This document shows, piece after piece, positions 34,474 through 42,740 of a stretch of 64,000 bases of DNA. The stretch lies in contig JABHDC010000189.1 in the NCBI GenBank assembly GCA_018673255.1, forward strand, positions 10,072 to 74,071, written 5' to 3'. Source of the DNA: Gemmatimonadota bacterium. Lineage in GTDB: Bacteria > Latescibacterota > UBA2968 > UBA8231. A model generated the notes under the pieces. It was not told the DNA's origin. It did no database searches and was given only the letters and a program-made list of their open reading frames with translations. Each line of letters starts with the position of its first letter. Within the stretch, counting starts at the first letter, position 1. The translations under genes and the position numbers were made by a program.

Positions 34474-35331
34474 TCAGGCGGCAGCCAGTTCGAAGATCGG
34501 CTCTACCTCTTTCGCCCTCTCCTGCAACTCGGCCTGCTCGGCTTCAGAGAGAGGTGACCACGATTCGGCGATATCCATAGCCATCTCGAAGAACGCCGGC
34601 TCACCGGGCGGTAGAGCGGCGGTCACCGACTGCGACAATGCGAATCTCAGGGCCAATCGGGCCAGTTCAGGATCCTCGATCGGCTCATACCAACACTTCG
34701 ACCATTTCCGATCGCCGCCAGGTGCAATCTTGCCAAGAGCCAGGGCCTTGAGGGCGAGACACGCCAGACCTCTCTCGGCGGCTCGCGTCACCACGGCCGG
34801 GCCAAAGTCAGCCACATACCAGTTGCACCAGTTCACCGGGAACAACACAGAATCGAAGTCATCGATGGTATCGATGAGCCGCAATGCCGTCTCCGAGGAA
34901 TGCGACGAGAAACCCAGGTAACGAGTCTTACCCTCCTCCCGCGCCTGCTGGAAGAGCTCCAGGGCGCCACCCGGCCCCGTCACTGTATCGAAATCCTCAT
35001 CTGTGTTGACGGCATGCATCTGATACAGATCCACGTGATCGGTCCGTAGCAAGCGCAGGGATTCTTCCAGTTCTGCCCGGGCACCGGATGCCGTGCGTTC
35101 AGTCGTCTTGCACGAGAGAAATACACCATCGCGGTAGGGCTCAAGTGCGGGCCCCAGGCATTGCTGCGCGTCGCCATAGGTGGGAGCCACATCGAAGTAG
35201 TTGATCCCTCGGTCGATGGCTGACGCCACCAGGCGAGATGCCTCCTGCGGTTGGGTCTGGCTCACCATGATGCCACCAAATCCGAGAATCGACAGCTCTT
35301 CTCCGATGGATCCGTATGCCCTGCGTTCCAT
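34474..35331 (-). CDS. Aldo/keto reductase
   Basis: About 285 residues of an NADPH-dependent aldo/keto reductase. The catalytic tetrad is visible: Asp and Tyr in NYFDVAPTYGDAQ, Lys in LSCKTTERT and His in LYQMHAVNTD. The barrel continues through TRYLGFSSHSSETALRLI. It is similar in layout to the gene at 35360-36208, from which it is separated by 28 bp in the same direction; they are tandem paralogues, now well diverged. A C-terminal helix (LSEAEQAELQERAKEVEP) replaces the classical cofactor loop. Confidence 0.87.
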   Translation of the reverse strand: MERRAYGSIGEELSILGFGGIMVSQTQPQEASRLVASAIDRGINYFDVAPTYGDAQQCLGPALEPYRDGVFLSCKTTERTASGARAELEESLRLLRTDHVDLYQMHAVNTDEDFDTVTGPGGALELFQQAREEGKTRYLGFSSHSSETALRLIDTIDDFDSVLFPVNWCNWYVADFGPAVVTRAAERGLACLALKALALGKIAPGGDRKWSKCWYEPIEDPELARLALRFALSQSVTAALPPGEPAFFEMAMDIAESWSPLSEAEQAELQERAKEVEPIFELAAA

Positions 35332-35359
35332 TGCGACCTCCCTCTTGCTGCACGGGCCC

Positions 35360-36208
35360 TTACGAGGCCAACCGCGACTCGGGCAGCCAGAACAGGGTCT
35401 TCTTGTCGCCCGAAGCGACCTCCAGAGCCCGGTCGAACAACTCAGATTCCTCGCCGGCCGTTAACGGCGCAAAGGCCTCAGCGATTCGGACATTCTCCTC
35501 GACCTGTTCGATTGTATCCATGCCGACAATGGCCACATCGATATCCAGCCCCATCGTGTAATGCAGGAATTGGCTGCGGTATTCTGCCGGGATCTGGTTA
35601 TATGCCATGACCTTCATGCCAATGATGCCCATGTTCCGCGACCGTGCCGCCGGAATCGTCGTGGAGGAGAAATCATTCCAGACGCGGTTCACGGCACCCA
35701 TGGGATTGAGCACCGTGTCGAAATCGTATGCGCCCATCATCTTCACGAATTGAGCCGGATGGGTGTGTCCCGTCATGCCCACATTGAGGATCTTGCCGGC
35801 CTGCCGGTATTCCTCGATAACACGTAACGCACCATCATCGGCCAGAACCTCTGACAGGTCCTCATCCTGATCGATCGCGTGCAACTGGATCAGATCGATC
35901 ACCTCAATGCCCAGATCATCGAAGCTCTGAGCGATCTCGCGCTTGACGTCGTCGCCGGACCGCTTGATGCATTTGGTTGCAACGAACAGTGATTCCCGGT
36001 CGCGATCTCGGAGAGCCAGACCCAATTTGCGCTCTGAGTCCTTGTAACCGGATGCGGTGTCCAGATACGTGATGCCCAGATCGATGGCGCGATGTACGAC
36101 ACCCACGGCGACATTGTCGTCGTCTTCGAGATTCCAGCAGACGCCGCCCAGGCCGAGGGCGGTCACCTGACGACCGGTGTTTCCAAGAGTTCTGACGGGA
36201 AGAGCCAA
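35360..36208 (-). CDS. Aldo/keto reductase
   Basis: About 282 residues with the aldo/keto reductase tetrad: Asp and Tyr in TYLDTASGYKDSE, Lys in FVATKCIKRS and His in DLIQLHAIDQDED. MALPVRTLGNTGRQVTALGL is a typical N-terminus. The upstream intergenic region holds a structured RNA candidate on the other strand. The substrate is not readable. The tandem reductase downstream may be co-expressed. Confidence 0.87.
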   Translation of the reverse strand: MALPVRTLGNTGRQVTALGLGGVCWNLEDDDNVAVGVVHRAIDLGITYLDTASGYKDSERKLGLALRDRDRESLFVATKCIKRSGDDVKREIAQSFDDLGIEVIDLIQLHAIDQDEDLSEVLADDGALRVIEEYRQAGKILNVGMTGHTHPAQFVKMMGAYDFDTVLNPMGAVNRVWNDFSSTTIPAARSRNMGIIGMKVMAYNQIPAEYRSQFLHYTMGLDIDVAIVGMDTIEQVEENVRIAEAFAPLTAGEESELFDRALEVASGDKKTLFWLPESRLAS

Positions 36209-36345
36209 GAGACGTCCTCTCCTGTTTGGTAGCGATGGTCAACGCCTGAATCCGGTGATCGGGATCCGACGATCCGATTTCTATACGATTCTCTCGCCTC
36301 GAGATAGTCTTGTCAGCCTCCCAGGCAATTGTCGGGGATTTTCCC

Positions 36346-36560
36346 TTGACATCATGCCGGCCGGGCCACGTGTTTTGCAGTTGAGACTGGCCTGTACAAA
36401 AAACCATTCGACCGTGCACGGCGTTTCTGTGCACTTCCATTCTGGAGGGACGTCGACCAGTCACAGGGCCAAAAGCCCTCAAGACGCCCACCTACCCTGG
36501 CTCCGGTACCTCGAGATTTTTCGAGGCGCCTTTGGAGAGACGGGATAGGTGGGCTTTTTG
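36346..36560 (+). ncRNA. Structured RNA candidate (leader or small RNA) ending in a rho-independent terminator
   Basis: This 389-bp gap (36209-36597) holds no gene but several strong pairings on the + strand. TTGACA at 36346 could be a -35 box, but the -10 is poor. GACTGG (36385-36390) pairs with CCAGTC (36457-36462), enclosing a GTGCAC/GTGCAC hairpin (36414-36434). A small AGGGC/GCCCT hairpin follows (36465-36479). A long near-continuous hairpin spans 36486-36554 with arms GCCCACCTACCC and GGGATAGGTGGGC and inner stems CTCC/GGAG and CCTCGA/TCGAGG, then five T. It matches no riboswitch or 6S RNA I know. It lies 38 bp before a small gene, so it is either an attenuating leader or an independent RNA. 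Confidence 0.55.
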
Positions 36561-36597
36561 CGTTCTCCCTCCATATTTGACGCCGGAAGGGATCGTC

Positions 36598-36777
36598 ATG
36601 CTGAAAACGCCCATCGAACAAGTTGAGCGTGTCGCAAGAATCTATCACAGCAACCAGGATGCAAGCCGGGCCCTGGGTATCACGACACAGGCCTTCAGCC
36701 GTCTGTGCCGTCAGAATAGTATTGAGACCCCGTACGCCCGCATGCTGCGTCGCCGTCAGCGGATCCCCCATCGCTGA
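36598..36777 (+). CDS. Small basic helix-turn-helix-like protein (59 residues)
   Basis: The ATG at 36598 follows GGAAGGG at good spacing. The sequence reads IYHSNQDASRALGITTQAFS then RLCRQNSIETPYARMLRR. ASRALGITTQAFSRLCRQ has the spacing of a helix-turn-helix, and the tail is Arg-rich (MLRRRQRIPHR). I do not recognise the family; a DNA- or RNA-binding role is inferred. It lies directly after the structured RNA candidate, which could regulate it, and before a terminator that isolates tyrS. Confidence 0.6.
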   Translation: MLKTPIEQVERVARIYHSNQDASRALGITTQAFSRLCRQNSIETPYARMLRRRQRIPHR

Positions 36778-36851
36778 TCGACCAGGCTGATCGACCAACG
36801 ACCGGTGAAGGCAACTGGCGAATCGAAGGGTGACCATGTAGATTGGTGAAC

Positions 36852-36917
36852 ATGCAGACAACGAAGCGCCGATACCGTCAGCAGCTGTATACGCATCCCA
36901 TCGGGAGACGCGGCTGA
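36852..36917 (+). CDS. Possible 21-residue leader peptide upstream of tyrS
   Basis: A short frame (MQTTKRRYRQQLYTHPIGRR plus one Gly) has two Tyr codons and lies 31 bp before a strong terminator that precedes tyrS. This layout would suit transcription attenuation by Tyr supply. The ribosome site is weak and two Tyr codons are few, so this is speculative. Confidence 0.2.
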   Translation: MQTTKRRYRQQLYTHPIGRRG

Positions 36918-36948
36918 CTTTAGGATTGAGCGCATTTGGCTGACTACT

Positions 36949-36994
36949 GAGCTGCCCCCGGTGATGGTCAACGTCTCCGGGGGCAGCTCTTTTT
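36949..36994 (+). terminator. Strong rho-independent terminator or attenuator before tyrS
   Basis: Perfect 13-base arms GAGCTGCCCCCGG and CCGGGGGCAGCTC enclose a 15-base loop, followed by TTTTT. It sits 32 bp upstream of the tyrS start, so either it ends the upstream transcript or it gates tyrS expression. No T-box consensus was seen. Confidence 0.9.
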
Positions 36995-37025
36995 GTGCAC
37001 ATACGAATACGACCAGAGGTCCACG

Positions 37026-38273
37026 ATGAACTTGCTTGAAGATCTCGCATTCCGCGGCCAGCTCTACCAGGTCACCGATCACGATGCCCTTGCCGAACGG
37101 CTGAACAGCGGGCCCACGGTGCTGTATGCGGGATTCGACCCGACAGCCGACAGCCTCACCATCGGCAACTTCGTGCAGATCATGCTGCTGCGGCGCTTCC
37201 AACTGGCCGGCCACCGACCGATCGCGCTGGTGGGTGGCGGCACAGGTCTGATCGGGGATCCTTCAGGCAAGGCGCAGGAGCGCACGCTGAACACATCTGA
37301 CGTCGTGGCCCAGTGGAGCGATCGAATTCGGACACAGATTGAGCCCTTTCTCGATTTTGATGGTCCCTCCGGGGCCCGCATGATGAACAACTACGATTGG
37401 CTCAGCACGCTGAGCGCCATCGAGTTGATGCGAGACGTGGGCAAACACTTCCCCCTCCCCTTCATGCTGGCCAAAGAGTCGGTGAGCTCACGCCTGGACA
37501 GTGGGATCTCATACACCGAGTTCAGCTACATGATCCTGCAGTCCTATGACTTCCTCGAACTGTATCGTCGCGAAGACTGCCAGCTCCAAGTGGGTGGATC
37601 GGATCAGTGGGGCAACATCACCGCTGGAGCCGAACTGATCCGACGCGCCGAGGGCGGCCGAGCCTTCGGACTCACGTGCCCTCTGGTGACCACGGCTGAC
37701 GGCACGAAGTTCGGCAAGACCGAGAAGGGCACCATCTGGTTGTCGGCGGAACGCACGACGCCTTACGAATTCTACCAGTTCTGGATCGGCACGGATGACC
37801 GATCTGTCATCGATTACGTGAAGACGTTCACATTTCTATCGCACGATGAGATCCGCGATTTGGAGAAGGCGGTCGAGGAGAATCCCGGACAGCGTGAGGC
37901 GCAACGGACGCTGGCAGAAAAGGTGACCCAACTGGTCCACGGGGAGGAGGCGGCACAGAAGGCGGAGCGTATCTCGCGCGCACTCTTCTACGGAGAACTG
38001 AAGGAGTTGGCCGAGGATGAGATCGCGCAGGCCTTCCACGACGTGCCGACCCATGCCCTGGCCGAAGCCGAGTCGGGTCTCATCGACCTGCTCGTCGCCG
38101 CTGGCGTGGCCAGCTCGAAGCGCCAGGCTCGCCAGGATATCACCTCAGGCGCGATCTATCTGAATGGGGATCGATGCACTGACCTGGAGCACACGGTGCG
38201 CAAAGCGGATGGCCTTCACGGTCGCTACGTCGTCATCCGCCGCGGCAAGAGCAAGTATACGCTCGTGCAGTAA
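37026..38273 (+). CDS. tyrS: Tyrosyl-tRNA synthetase
   Basis: This class I synthetase charges tRNA-Tyr. About 415 residues, the usual length. The catalytic domain has VLYAGFDPTADSLTIGN, where the HIGH motif is altered to TIGN; GGTGLIGDPSGKAQER; QVGGSDQWGNITAG; and the KMSKS-equivalent KFGKTEKGT. The C-terminal S4-like RNA-binding domain (GVASSKRQARQDITSGAIYL) is intact. ATG 37026 follows AGAGGT; an upstream frame to 36993 overlaps the terminator. It is monocistronic, with terminators on both sides. Confidence 0.95.
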   Translation: MNLLEDLAFRGQLYQVTDHDALAERLNSGPTVLYAGFDPTADSLTIGNFVQIMLLRRFQLAGHRPIALVGGGTGLIGDPSGKAQERTLNTSDVVAQWSDRIRTQIEPFLDFDGPSGARMMNNYDWLSTLSAIELMRDVGKHFPLPFMLAKESVSSRLDSGISYTEFSYMILQSYDFLELYRREDCQLQVGGSDQWGNITAGAELIRRAEGGRAFGLTCPLVTTADGTKFGKTEKGTIWLSAERTTPYEFYQFWIGTDDRSVIDYVKTFTFLSHDEIRDLEKAVEENPGQREAQRTLAEKVTQLVHGEEAAQKAERISRALFYGELKELAEDEIAQAFHDVPTHALAEAESGLIDLLVAAGVASSKRQARQDITSGAIYLNGDRCTDLEHTVRKADGLHGRYVVIRRGKSKYTLVQ

Positions 38274-38298
38274 CAGCACGAGCCATCTCAGAACGCAG

Positions 38299-38332
38299 AA
38301 AGGCCCCGGATCTGATCGATCTGGGGCCTTTT
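38299..38332. terminator. Bidirectional terminator between tyrS and guaA
   Basis: AAAGGCCCC and GGGGCCTTTT flank a 15-base loop. T-runs follow on the + strand and A-runs precede, so it can serve both the tyrS and guaA transcripts, which converge here. Confidence 0.85.
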
Positions 38333-38376
38333 CATGTTCTGCCGACAGCCGAATGAGCGTCACCGAGCGTGCCCAC

Positions 38377-40221
38377 TCACTCCCATTCGACGGTACCAGG
38401 TGGTTTGTGCGTCACGTCGTAGAAGACGGCTTCGATCCCGCCCAGGGCCATCAACTGATCGCAGACATCCGTCAGAAAGGCCGTCGGTAAACGGTCAAAA
38501 CGGGCCGTCATGAAGTCGCTCGTTGTGATGGGCCGCAATACCAGTGTCTCGGAAACTCCGTCACTCGACAAGGGCAGCAGGACCGTCGGCATCTGCGTTA
38601 CTCTAACCATCAGCTCGTGTCGATCGAGAGCATCCATCACGATCGCATCCGCTTCACGCAGCAGGTCGAGGCGGTCCCGCGTGCAATAGCTGGAGATCAG
38701 CCGCTGCTTTTTCAGGGCCCGGTCAGGCGCCAGCTGAATCACGACGCGGTTGATCTGGTCCACGGCATTGGTAAGATCCGTCGACAGACGATCGAGGGTG
38801 TCCCAACTGACATGTCCCTCTTCGTCGGGCAACAACGCCACCTGATCTCGTCCACGCAGAGCCGCCGGATGGGCATAGGTTCGACCGTCGCCCTGCACCC
38901 CCACCGAGCGCAGTGGCAGCACATCGACCTCCAGTCGTTGGGCGTCCTCTTCGGGCAACAAATCGCGCAGGCGCGAACCATCCACGGCACCATTGCCGGT
39001 ATCGCCGTCACTGCAGAGACAGCGGACGGCCAACCCCGGCCCGGGGAATGGATGACGCCAGACCAGATGGTGCGGCAAGCCCAGTTTCTCGCCGACTTCT
39101 CGCACTTCGTCCTTGTAGAGTTCGCTCAGGGGCTCTACGACCTTGCCCTCGGCCAGCAGTTGTTCGATGACACCAACGCGATTGTGGTGGGTCTTGATGA
39201 CCTGCGCGTGATCGGTACCACCAGACTCGATCGTGTCCGTATAGAGCGTCCCCTGCCCCAGAAGCCACTCGTCCGGATCCAGGTTGAGTTCTTCCAGGGC
39301 GCGATCGCGTACGGCGATGAATTCCTCACCGATATGCCGGCGTTTCTCCTCCGGCTCCCAGACGCCCGCTACACGCTCGAGGAACTCTTCACTCGCGTCG
39401 ATCACCTGGAGATTCGTGAATCCGGACGCATTCAGCAGCTGCTCGACGAGAGCCGTCTCGCCCTTACGCATGAATCCATTGTCTATGTGGATGCCCAGCA
39501 CTCGATCGGTGCCCAGCGCCTGGTTCAGCATCAGGAAGGCGACGGTCGAATCGACACCGCCGCTGACCAGTAGAAACACCTTGCGGTCTGCTCCCACCTG
39601 TTCACGCAGTGCCTCAGCCGACCGCTCGATGAATCCCTCCATCGTCCAATCCCGGTCGCACTCACACAAGCCCAGAAAGTTGTCCAACACCTGCATGCCG
39701 CACTCGGTGTGGGTCACTTCGGGGTGGAATTGCAGTCCGTAGATCCGTCGATCGGCATCACCCATCACAGCGACGGGGCAATCGTCGGTCACGCCAAGGA
39801 TCTCGAAGCCGGGTGGAATGTCGGCCACCACGTCGCGGTGACTCATCCAGATGGGCTCCTGCGGGCGTAATCCCTCAAGGACCTGGGTCGCGGAACGGAC
39901 GTCGAGTTCGGCTGAACCGAACTCCATGGTCTCACCCCGTTCGACCTTGCCCCCCATATGGTGGCAGATCAGCTGGTGGCCATAGCACAGTCCCAGCAGT
40001 GGAATCCCGGCGTGCAGGATCTGTTCATTGAAGGGTGGGCGATCCTCAGCGTATACGCTGGACGGACCACCAGAGAGAATGATTCCTGCCGCATTCTGCA
40101 GGCGGCTCACATCGACATCGGGTGGCAGGATCTGCGCCCATACGTTGAGTCGCCGCACACGGTTGGCGATGAGATGGGCGTACTGGCCGCCGAAGTCGAG
40201 GACGACGATGCCGCGGCTCAA
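38377..40221 (-). CDS. guaA: GMP synthase (glutamine-hydrolysing), long form
   Basis: Makes GMP from XMP with glutamine and ATP. About 614 residues, longer than typical bacterial GuaA (510-525). The N-terminal glutaminase has Cys79 (GLCYGHQ) and the His-Glu of LQFHPEVTH. The ATP pyrophosphatase P-loop is LVSGGVDSTVAF. After GVQGDGRTYAHPAALRG an extra segment of about 90 residues precedes the C-terminal dimerisation domain (KPPGTVEWE), as in the enlarged dimerisation region of eukaryotic enzymes. It stands alone; guaB is not in the window. Confidence 0.95.
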   Translation of the reverse strand: MSRGIVVLDFGGQYAHLIANRVRRLNVWAQILPPDVDVSRLQNAAGIILSGGPSSVYAEDRPPFNEQILHAGIPLLGLCYGHQLICHHMGGKVERGETMEFGSAELDVRSATQVLEGLRPQEPIWMSHRDVVADIPPGFEILGVTDDCPVAVMGDADRRIYGLQFHPEVTHTECGMQVLDNFLGLCECDRDWTMEGFIERSAEALREQVGADRKVFLLVSGGVDSTVAFLMLNQALGTDRVLGIHIDNGFMRKGETALVEQLLNASGFTNLQVIDASEEFLERVAGVWEPEEKRRHIGEEFIAVRDRALEELNLDPDEWLLGQGTLYTDTIESGGTDHAQVIKTHHNRVGVIEQLLAEGKVVEPLSELYKDEVREVGEKLGLPHHLVWRHPFPGPGLAVRCLCSDGDTGNGAVDGSRLRDLLPEEDAQRLEVDVLPLRSVGVQGDGRTYAHPAALRGRDQVALLPDEEGHVSWDTLDRLSTDLTNAVDQINRVVIQLAPDRALKKQRLISSYCTRDRLDLLREADAIVMDALDRHELMVRVTQMPTVLLPLSSDGVSETLVLRPITTSDFMTARFDRLPTAFLTDVCDQLMALGGIEAVFYDVTHKPPGTVEWE

Positions 40222-40332
40222 GCTGTAGCGCTCCCCCGGGGAGAGGGTGGGCCGTCCGGAATGACGGCGGAAGAGCGGGAGAATATACGCGGCCCAGCGA
40301 CGACAGCAAGGCAGCCACCAAGGCGCCGTCTG

Positions 40333-40815
40333 TCAGTTCAGACGCGCGTAGAAGACCTTGCCATCGGTGAGCGTCATCGTCAGGGTGCTGCGCTGAATGG
40401 CAACCTGCACCTGGGTGTCGCCTGTGGGGAGTTGTAACACCTCCTCGGTATCATTGGATTGTGCCCGCGTATAGAAGAGCGTGAGCTGGTTCCCAATGAG
40501 AGAATACGTGCCCACGAAGACACGTATCCGCGTCGTCGGAAATGACTGATCCCGATCGACCACACCACCATCCGGGCTGCTGTAGCTGACCAGATCAACG
40601 GAGCCATCGACGCGGAAGGTATAGACCTCATTGGCTGCGGCCTCGTCCCGGCTCCAGCTACCGATCAGTTGATCGCGCAGCGTGATGCCGCCACCGACGC
40701 CCGGGTCAAATGGATTCTCGCGCGTCACCTCGCCACAGCCGGCCAGACACCAACCCACCGTGGCCACAACGGTCCATCTCAACAAGGAGCGGACGCGATA
40801 CTTCTGTGCTCTCAT
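40333..40815 (-). CDS. Small lipoprotein with RENPFDP motif
   Basis: About 160 residues. An N-terminal signal with lipobox CLAGC is followed by GEVTRENPFDPGVGGG, which shares R-E-N-P-x-D-P with the lipoprotein at 30898-33243. The rest (IGSWSRDEAAANEVYTFRVD; YSLIGNQLTLFYTRAQS) has the look of a lipocalin-like or glycan-binding beta-barrel. Both ATG 40815 and GTG 40818 follow AGGAGG. It is last in a minus-strand group with the two membrane-associated genes upstream. Confidence 0.72.
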   Translation of the reverse strand: MRAQKYRVRSLLRWTVVATVGWCLAGCGEVTRENPFDPGVGGGITLRDQLIGSWSRDEAAANEVYTFRVDGSVDLVSYSSPDGGVVDRDQSFPTTRIRVFVGTYSLIGNQLTLFYTRAQSNDTEEVLQLPTGDTQVQVAIQRSTLTMTLTDGKVFYARLN

Positions 40816-40834
40816 CACCGATCGCCTCCTATCC

Positions 40835-41680
40835 TCAGAATCGCCGGCGCAGTTGGATCAGCGGCTGGCCTTGATCGGCCAGCGTGATACCCACCTGCGT
40901 ACGGGGTGGCGCCGCGGCCAGGCGTGGGGCAGACCCCAACCACAGCACATCGACCCAGTTGTAGATATAGAGTGCTGCAGCTGCCTGGAAGAAACGATTG
41001 CTCATCGCTCGCCGGTCCTGAGCCTCGTTGTAAAAACGGGCGAACTCGGTGGGCAGAGAAGTCTGGTCCAGGGCATTGTATTGGTCGAGCCAGTCGTTGG
41101 AACTGGATCGATAGGCGAATCCACCGATCAGAGTGATCGCCTCCAGCCCCAGCAGACTCCATCCCTTGGTGCGCTCACCAATCTGCATCTGATAGATGCC
41201 GGGGATGACCGCTGTGCGCAACGATACGCCCTGGCTGGCAACGCGGAAGACCCGTCGGGTCATCGCCTCGGAGAGTTCCTCGATCCGGTCGGAATTCCGC
41301 ACCCGTGCGATGGGCTTGAGCATCGGGTCTGTACCGGCCTCCAGATCGATGATCAGGGCCAGCGACATCCGCGGATACACCTGCTTGACCTGTACAGCAC
41401 CGATCGCCTTGGGTGTCACGGCCAGCACCGTGTCCCGCAGTGGGTGCCGCAGGACTTCGGCGGAAATGATGTCGAACAAGTCGCCCGCGGCAACGCCATC
41501 GCCCTGGCCGAGATCGATGAGGACGAGATTACCCGTCTGAATGCGGATGATGTATCCATCCCCCTCGATGGCGCCCATCATGGCGCCGGCAGCGCTCATT
41601 GCCTGACCCGAAACCATGGTAGGCAGGGCAAACAGGCAGGCTACGATCATCACTTGCAGGATTCTGCGTGCACGTATCAT
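40835..41680 (-). CDS. Secreted protein of unknown function, possibly DUF5683-like
   Basis: About 281 residues. ATG 41680 gives a signal peptide (MIRARRILQVMIVACLFALP). The first half (IRIQTGNLVLIDLGQGDGVA; GDLFDIISAEVLRHP) is a beta-rich segment matching repeated units in the neighbouring upstream protein. The second half has amphipathic segments (AVIPGIYQMQIGERTKGWSL; FRFFQAAAALYIYN-like) as in bacterial proteins with two short membrane segments. The start is set 4 bp after the upstream stop; the longer frame to 41815 reads the antisense of the acidic tail and is an artefact. Confidence 0.62.
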   Translation of the reverse strand: MIRARRILQVMIVACLFALPTMVSGQAMSAAGAMMGAIEGDGYIIRIQTGNLVLIDLGQGDGVAAGDLFDIISAEVLRHPLRDTVLAVTPKAIGAVQVKQVYPRMSLALIIDLEAGTDPMLKPIARVRNSDRIEELSEAMTRRVFRVASQGVSLRTAVIPGIYQMQIGERTKGWSLLGLEAITLIGGFAYRSSSNDWLDQYNALDQTSLPTEFARFYNEAQDRRAMSNRFFQAAAALYIYNWVDVLWLGSAPRLAAAPPRTQVGITLADQGQPLIQLRRRF

Positions 41681-41684
41681 GGGA

Positions 41685-42740
41685 CTAGCTCGTCTCCTCG
41701 ACGACGATGTCGTCCTCTTCTTCCTCAACATCGACTTCGATCTCGTCGTCATCATCCTCGTCGACCTCTTCGATGATCTCTTCGTCCTCATCATCTTCGT
41801 CGTCTTCATCGTCATCGCCCGCCATCTTCATGTAGGCGAAGAAGGCAATGCCGGCGATGCCAAGTGCGCCGAGGACGACAATGAACCAGGCCTGCAGGAA
41901 GAATGGCGTCTCCTCTTCCAGAGGGGGCATCTCCAGATCCGGATCGACCGGAGGTGGCTCCATGTCTCCCACCGGGGGTGGTGGCGCCACGGCGGCCATC
42001 TGCAGCGACAGCTTATCGATCTCATCCTGGATCAGGATTCGTAGCGCCTCGACTTCCTCCTGACTCATCGCAGCTTCGCCCTCCATCCCCGGATCACCAA
42101 TCGGCACCGAGTTCAGGAGGCTGACCGTCGTGCGCAATTCGCCGAGTTCTTCCCGCATCTCGGCAATCTGCCGATTGATGGAGTTGAACTGGGGCTTCAC
42201 GACGTCGTCATCATAACGCCGTAGGTCTCGGATCGCTCGTTCCAGACCACGGATCGTGCCCTGTATGCTGCTGATATTCCGAGCCAGTTTGCCGGCCTCG
42301 GAACGAATCCTTGTGCGTTCGGAAGCCGCCTTTTCTGCCGTCTCCGTCGACATTTCCTGATCGAGGACCATCTTCTCCTCGACCGTCATGAATCGAGCCA
42401 CATCCCCGGATCGCAACGCCAGCAGAGGTGGCGACATGAGAGTCACCGATGCCGCCCGAGCCGAGACCTTGCTCACCTGGCCGATGACGAGTTCCATCTC
42501 CGGCGAACCCAGATTCTCGCCCGTCAGCGGATGAATCACCGCCTCGTCCGGTGGCCGTACGACAACCACCTCGAGGCCGACCTCGAGTCCGTCATCGGCG
42601 CCCTTGTCGATCGTGATCGTGCTACCCCGTGCTTTGGTGACGAAGGCCTCGCCCGCCAGGGCGGGTGCAGCCATCGTAAACACCGTCATCGCGGCCAGCG
42701 CGATCCCTGTAATGGTCATTTTCCTCATTGCCGGTCTCAT
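41685..42740 (-). CDS. Membrane protein with coiled coil and long acidic C-terminal tail
   Basis: About 351 residues. A signal peptide (MRKMTITGIALAAMTVFTMA) precedes a beta-rich unit (AFVTKARGSTITIDKGADDG), a helical coiled-coil part (SSIQGTIRGLERAIRDLRRY; EMREELGELRTTVSLLN), a Pro-rich linker, one transmembrane helix (WFIVVLGALGIAGIAFFAYM) and about 50 almost wholly Asp/Glu residues. If the N-terminus is periplasmic the tail is cytosolic. I recognise no family. The tail's base composition is biased by GAT/GAA/GAG codons. ATG 42740 follows GTGAAAGGTGTG. Confidence 0.65.
   Translation of the reverse strand: MRPAMRKMTITGIALAAMTVFTMAAPALAGEAFVTKARGSTITIDKGADDGLEVGLEVVVVRPPDEAVIHPLTGENLGSPEMELVIGQVSKVSARAASVTLMSPPLLALRSGDVARFMTVEEKMVLDQEMSTETAEKAASERTRIRSEAGKLARNISSIQGTIRGLERAIRDLRRYDDDVVKPQFNSINRQIAEMREELGELRTTVSLLNSVPIGDPGMEGEAAMSQEEVEALRILIQDEIDKLSLQMAAVAPPPPVGDMEPPPVDPDLEMPPLEEETPFFLQAWFIVVLGALGIAGIAFFAYMKMAGDDDEDDEDDEDEEIIEEVDEDDDDEIEVDVEEEEDDIVVEETS

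Noticed and set aside
36778..37025. T-box riboswitch upstream of tyrS
   Set aside because: I found a strong terminator but no T-box consensus bulge or specifier-loop pattern.
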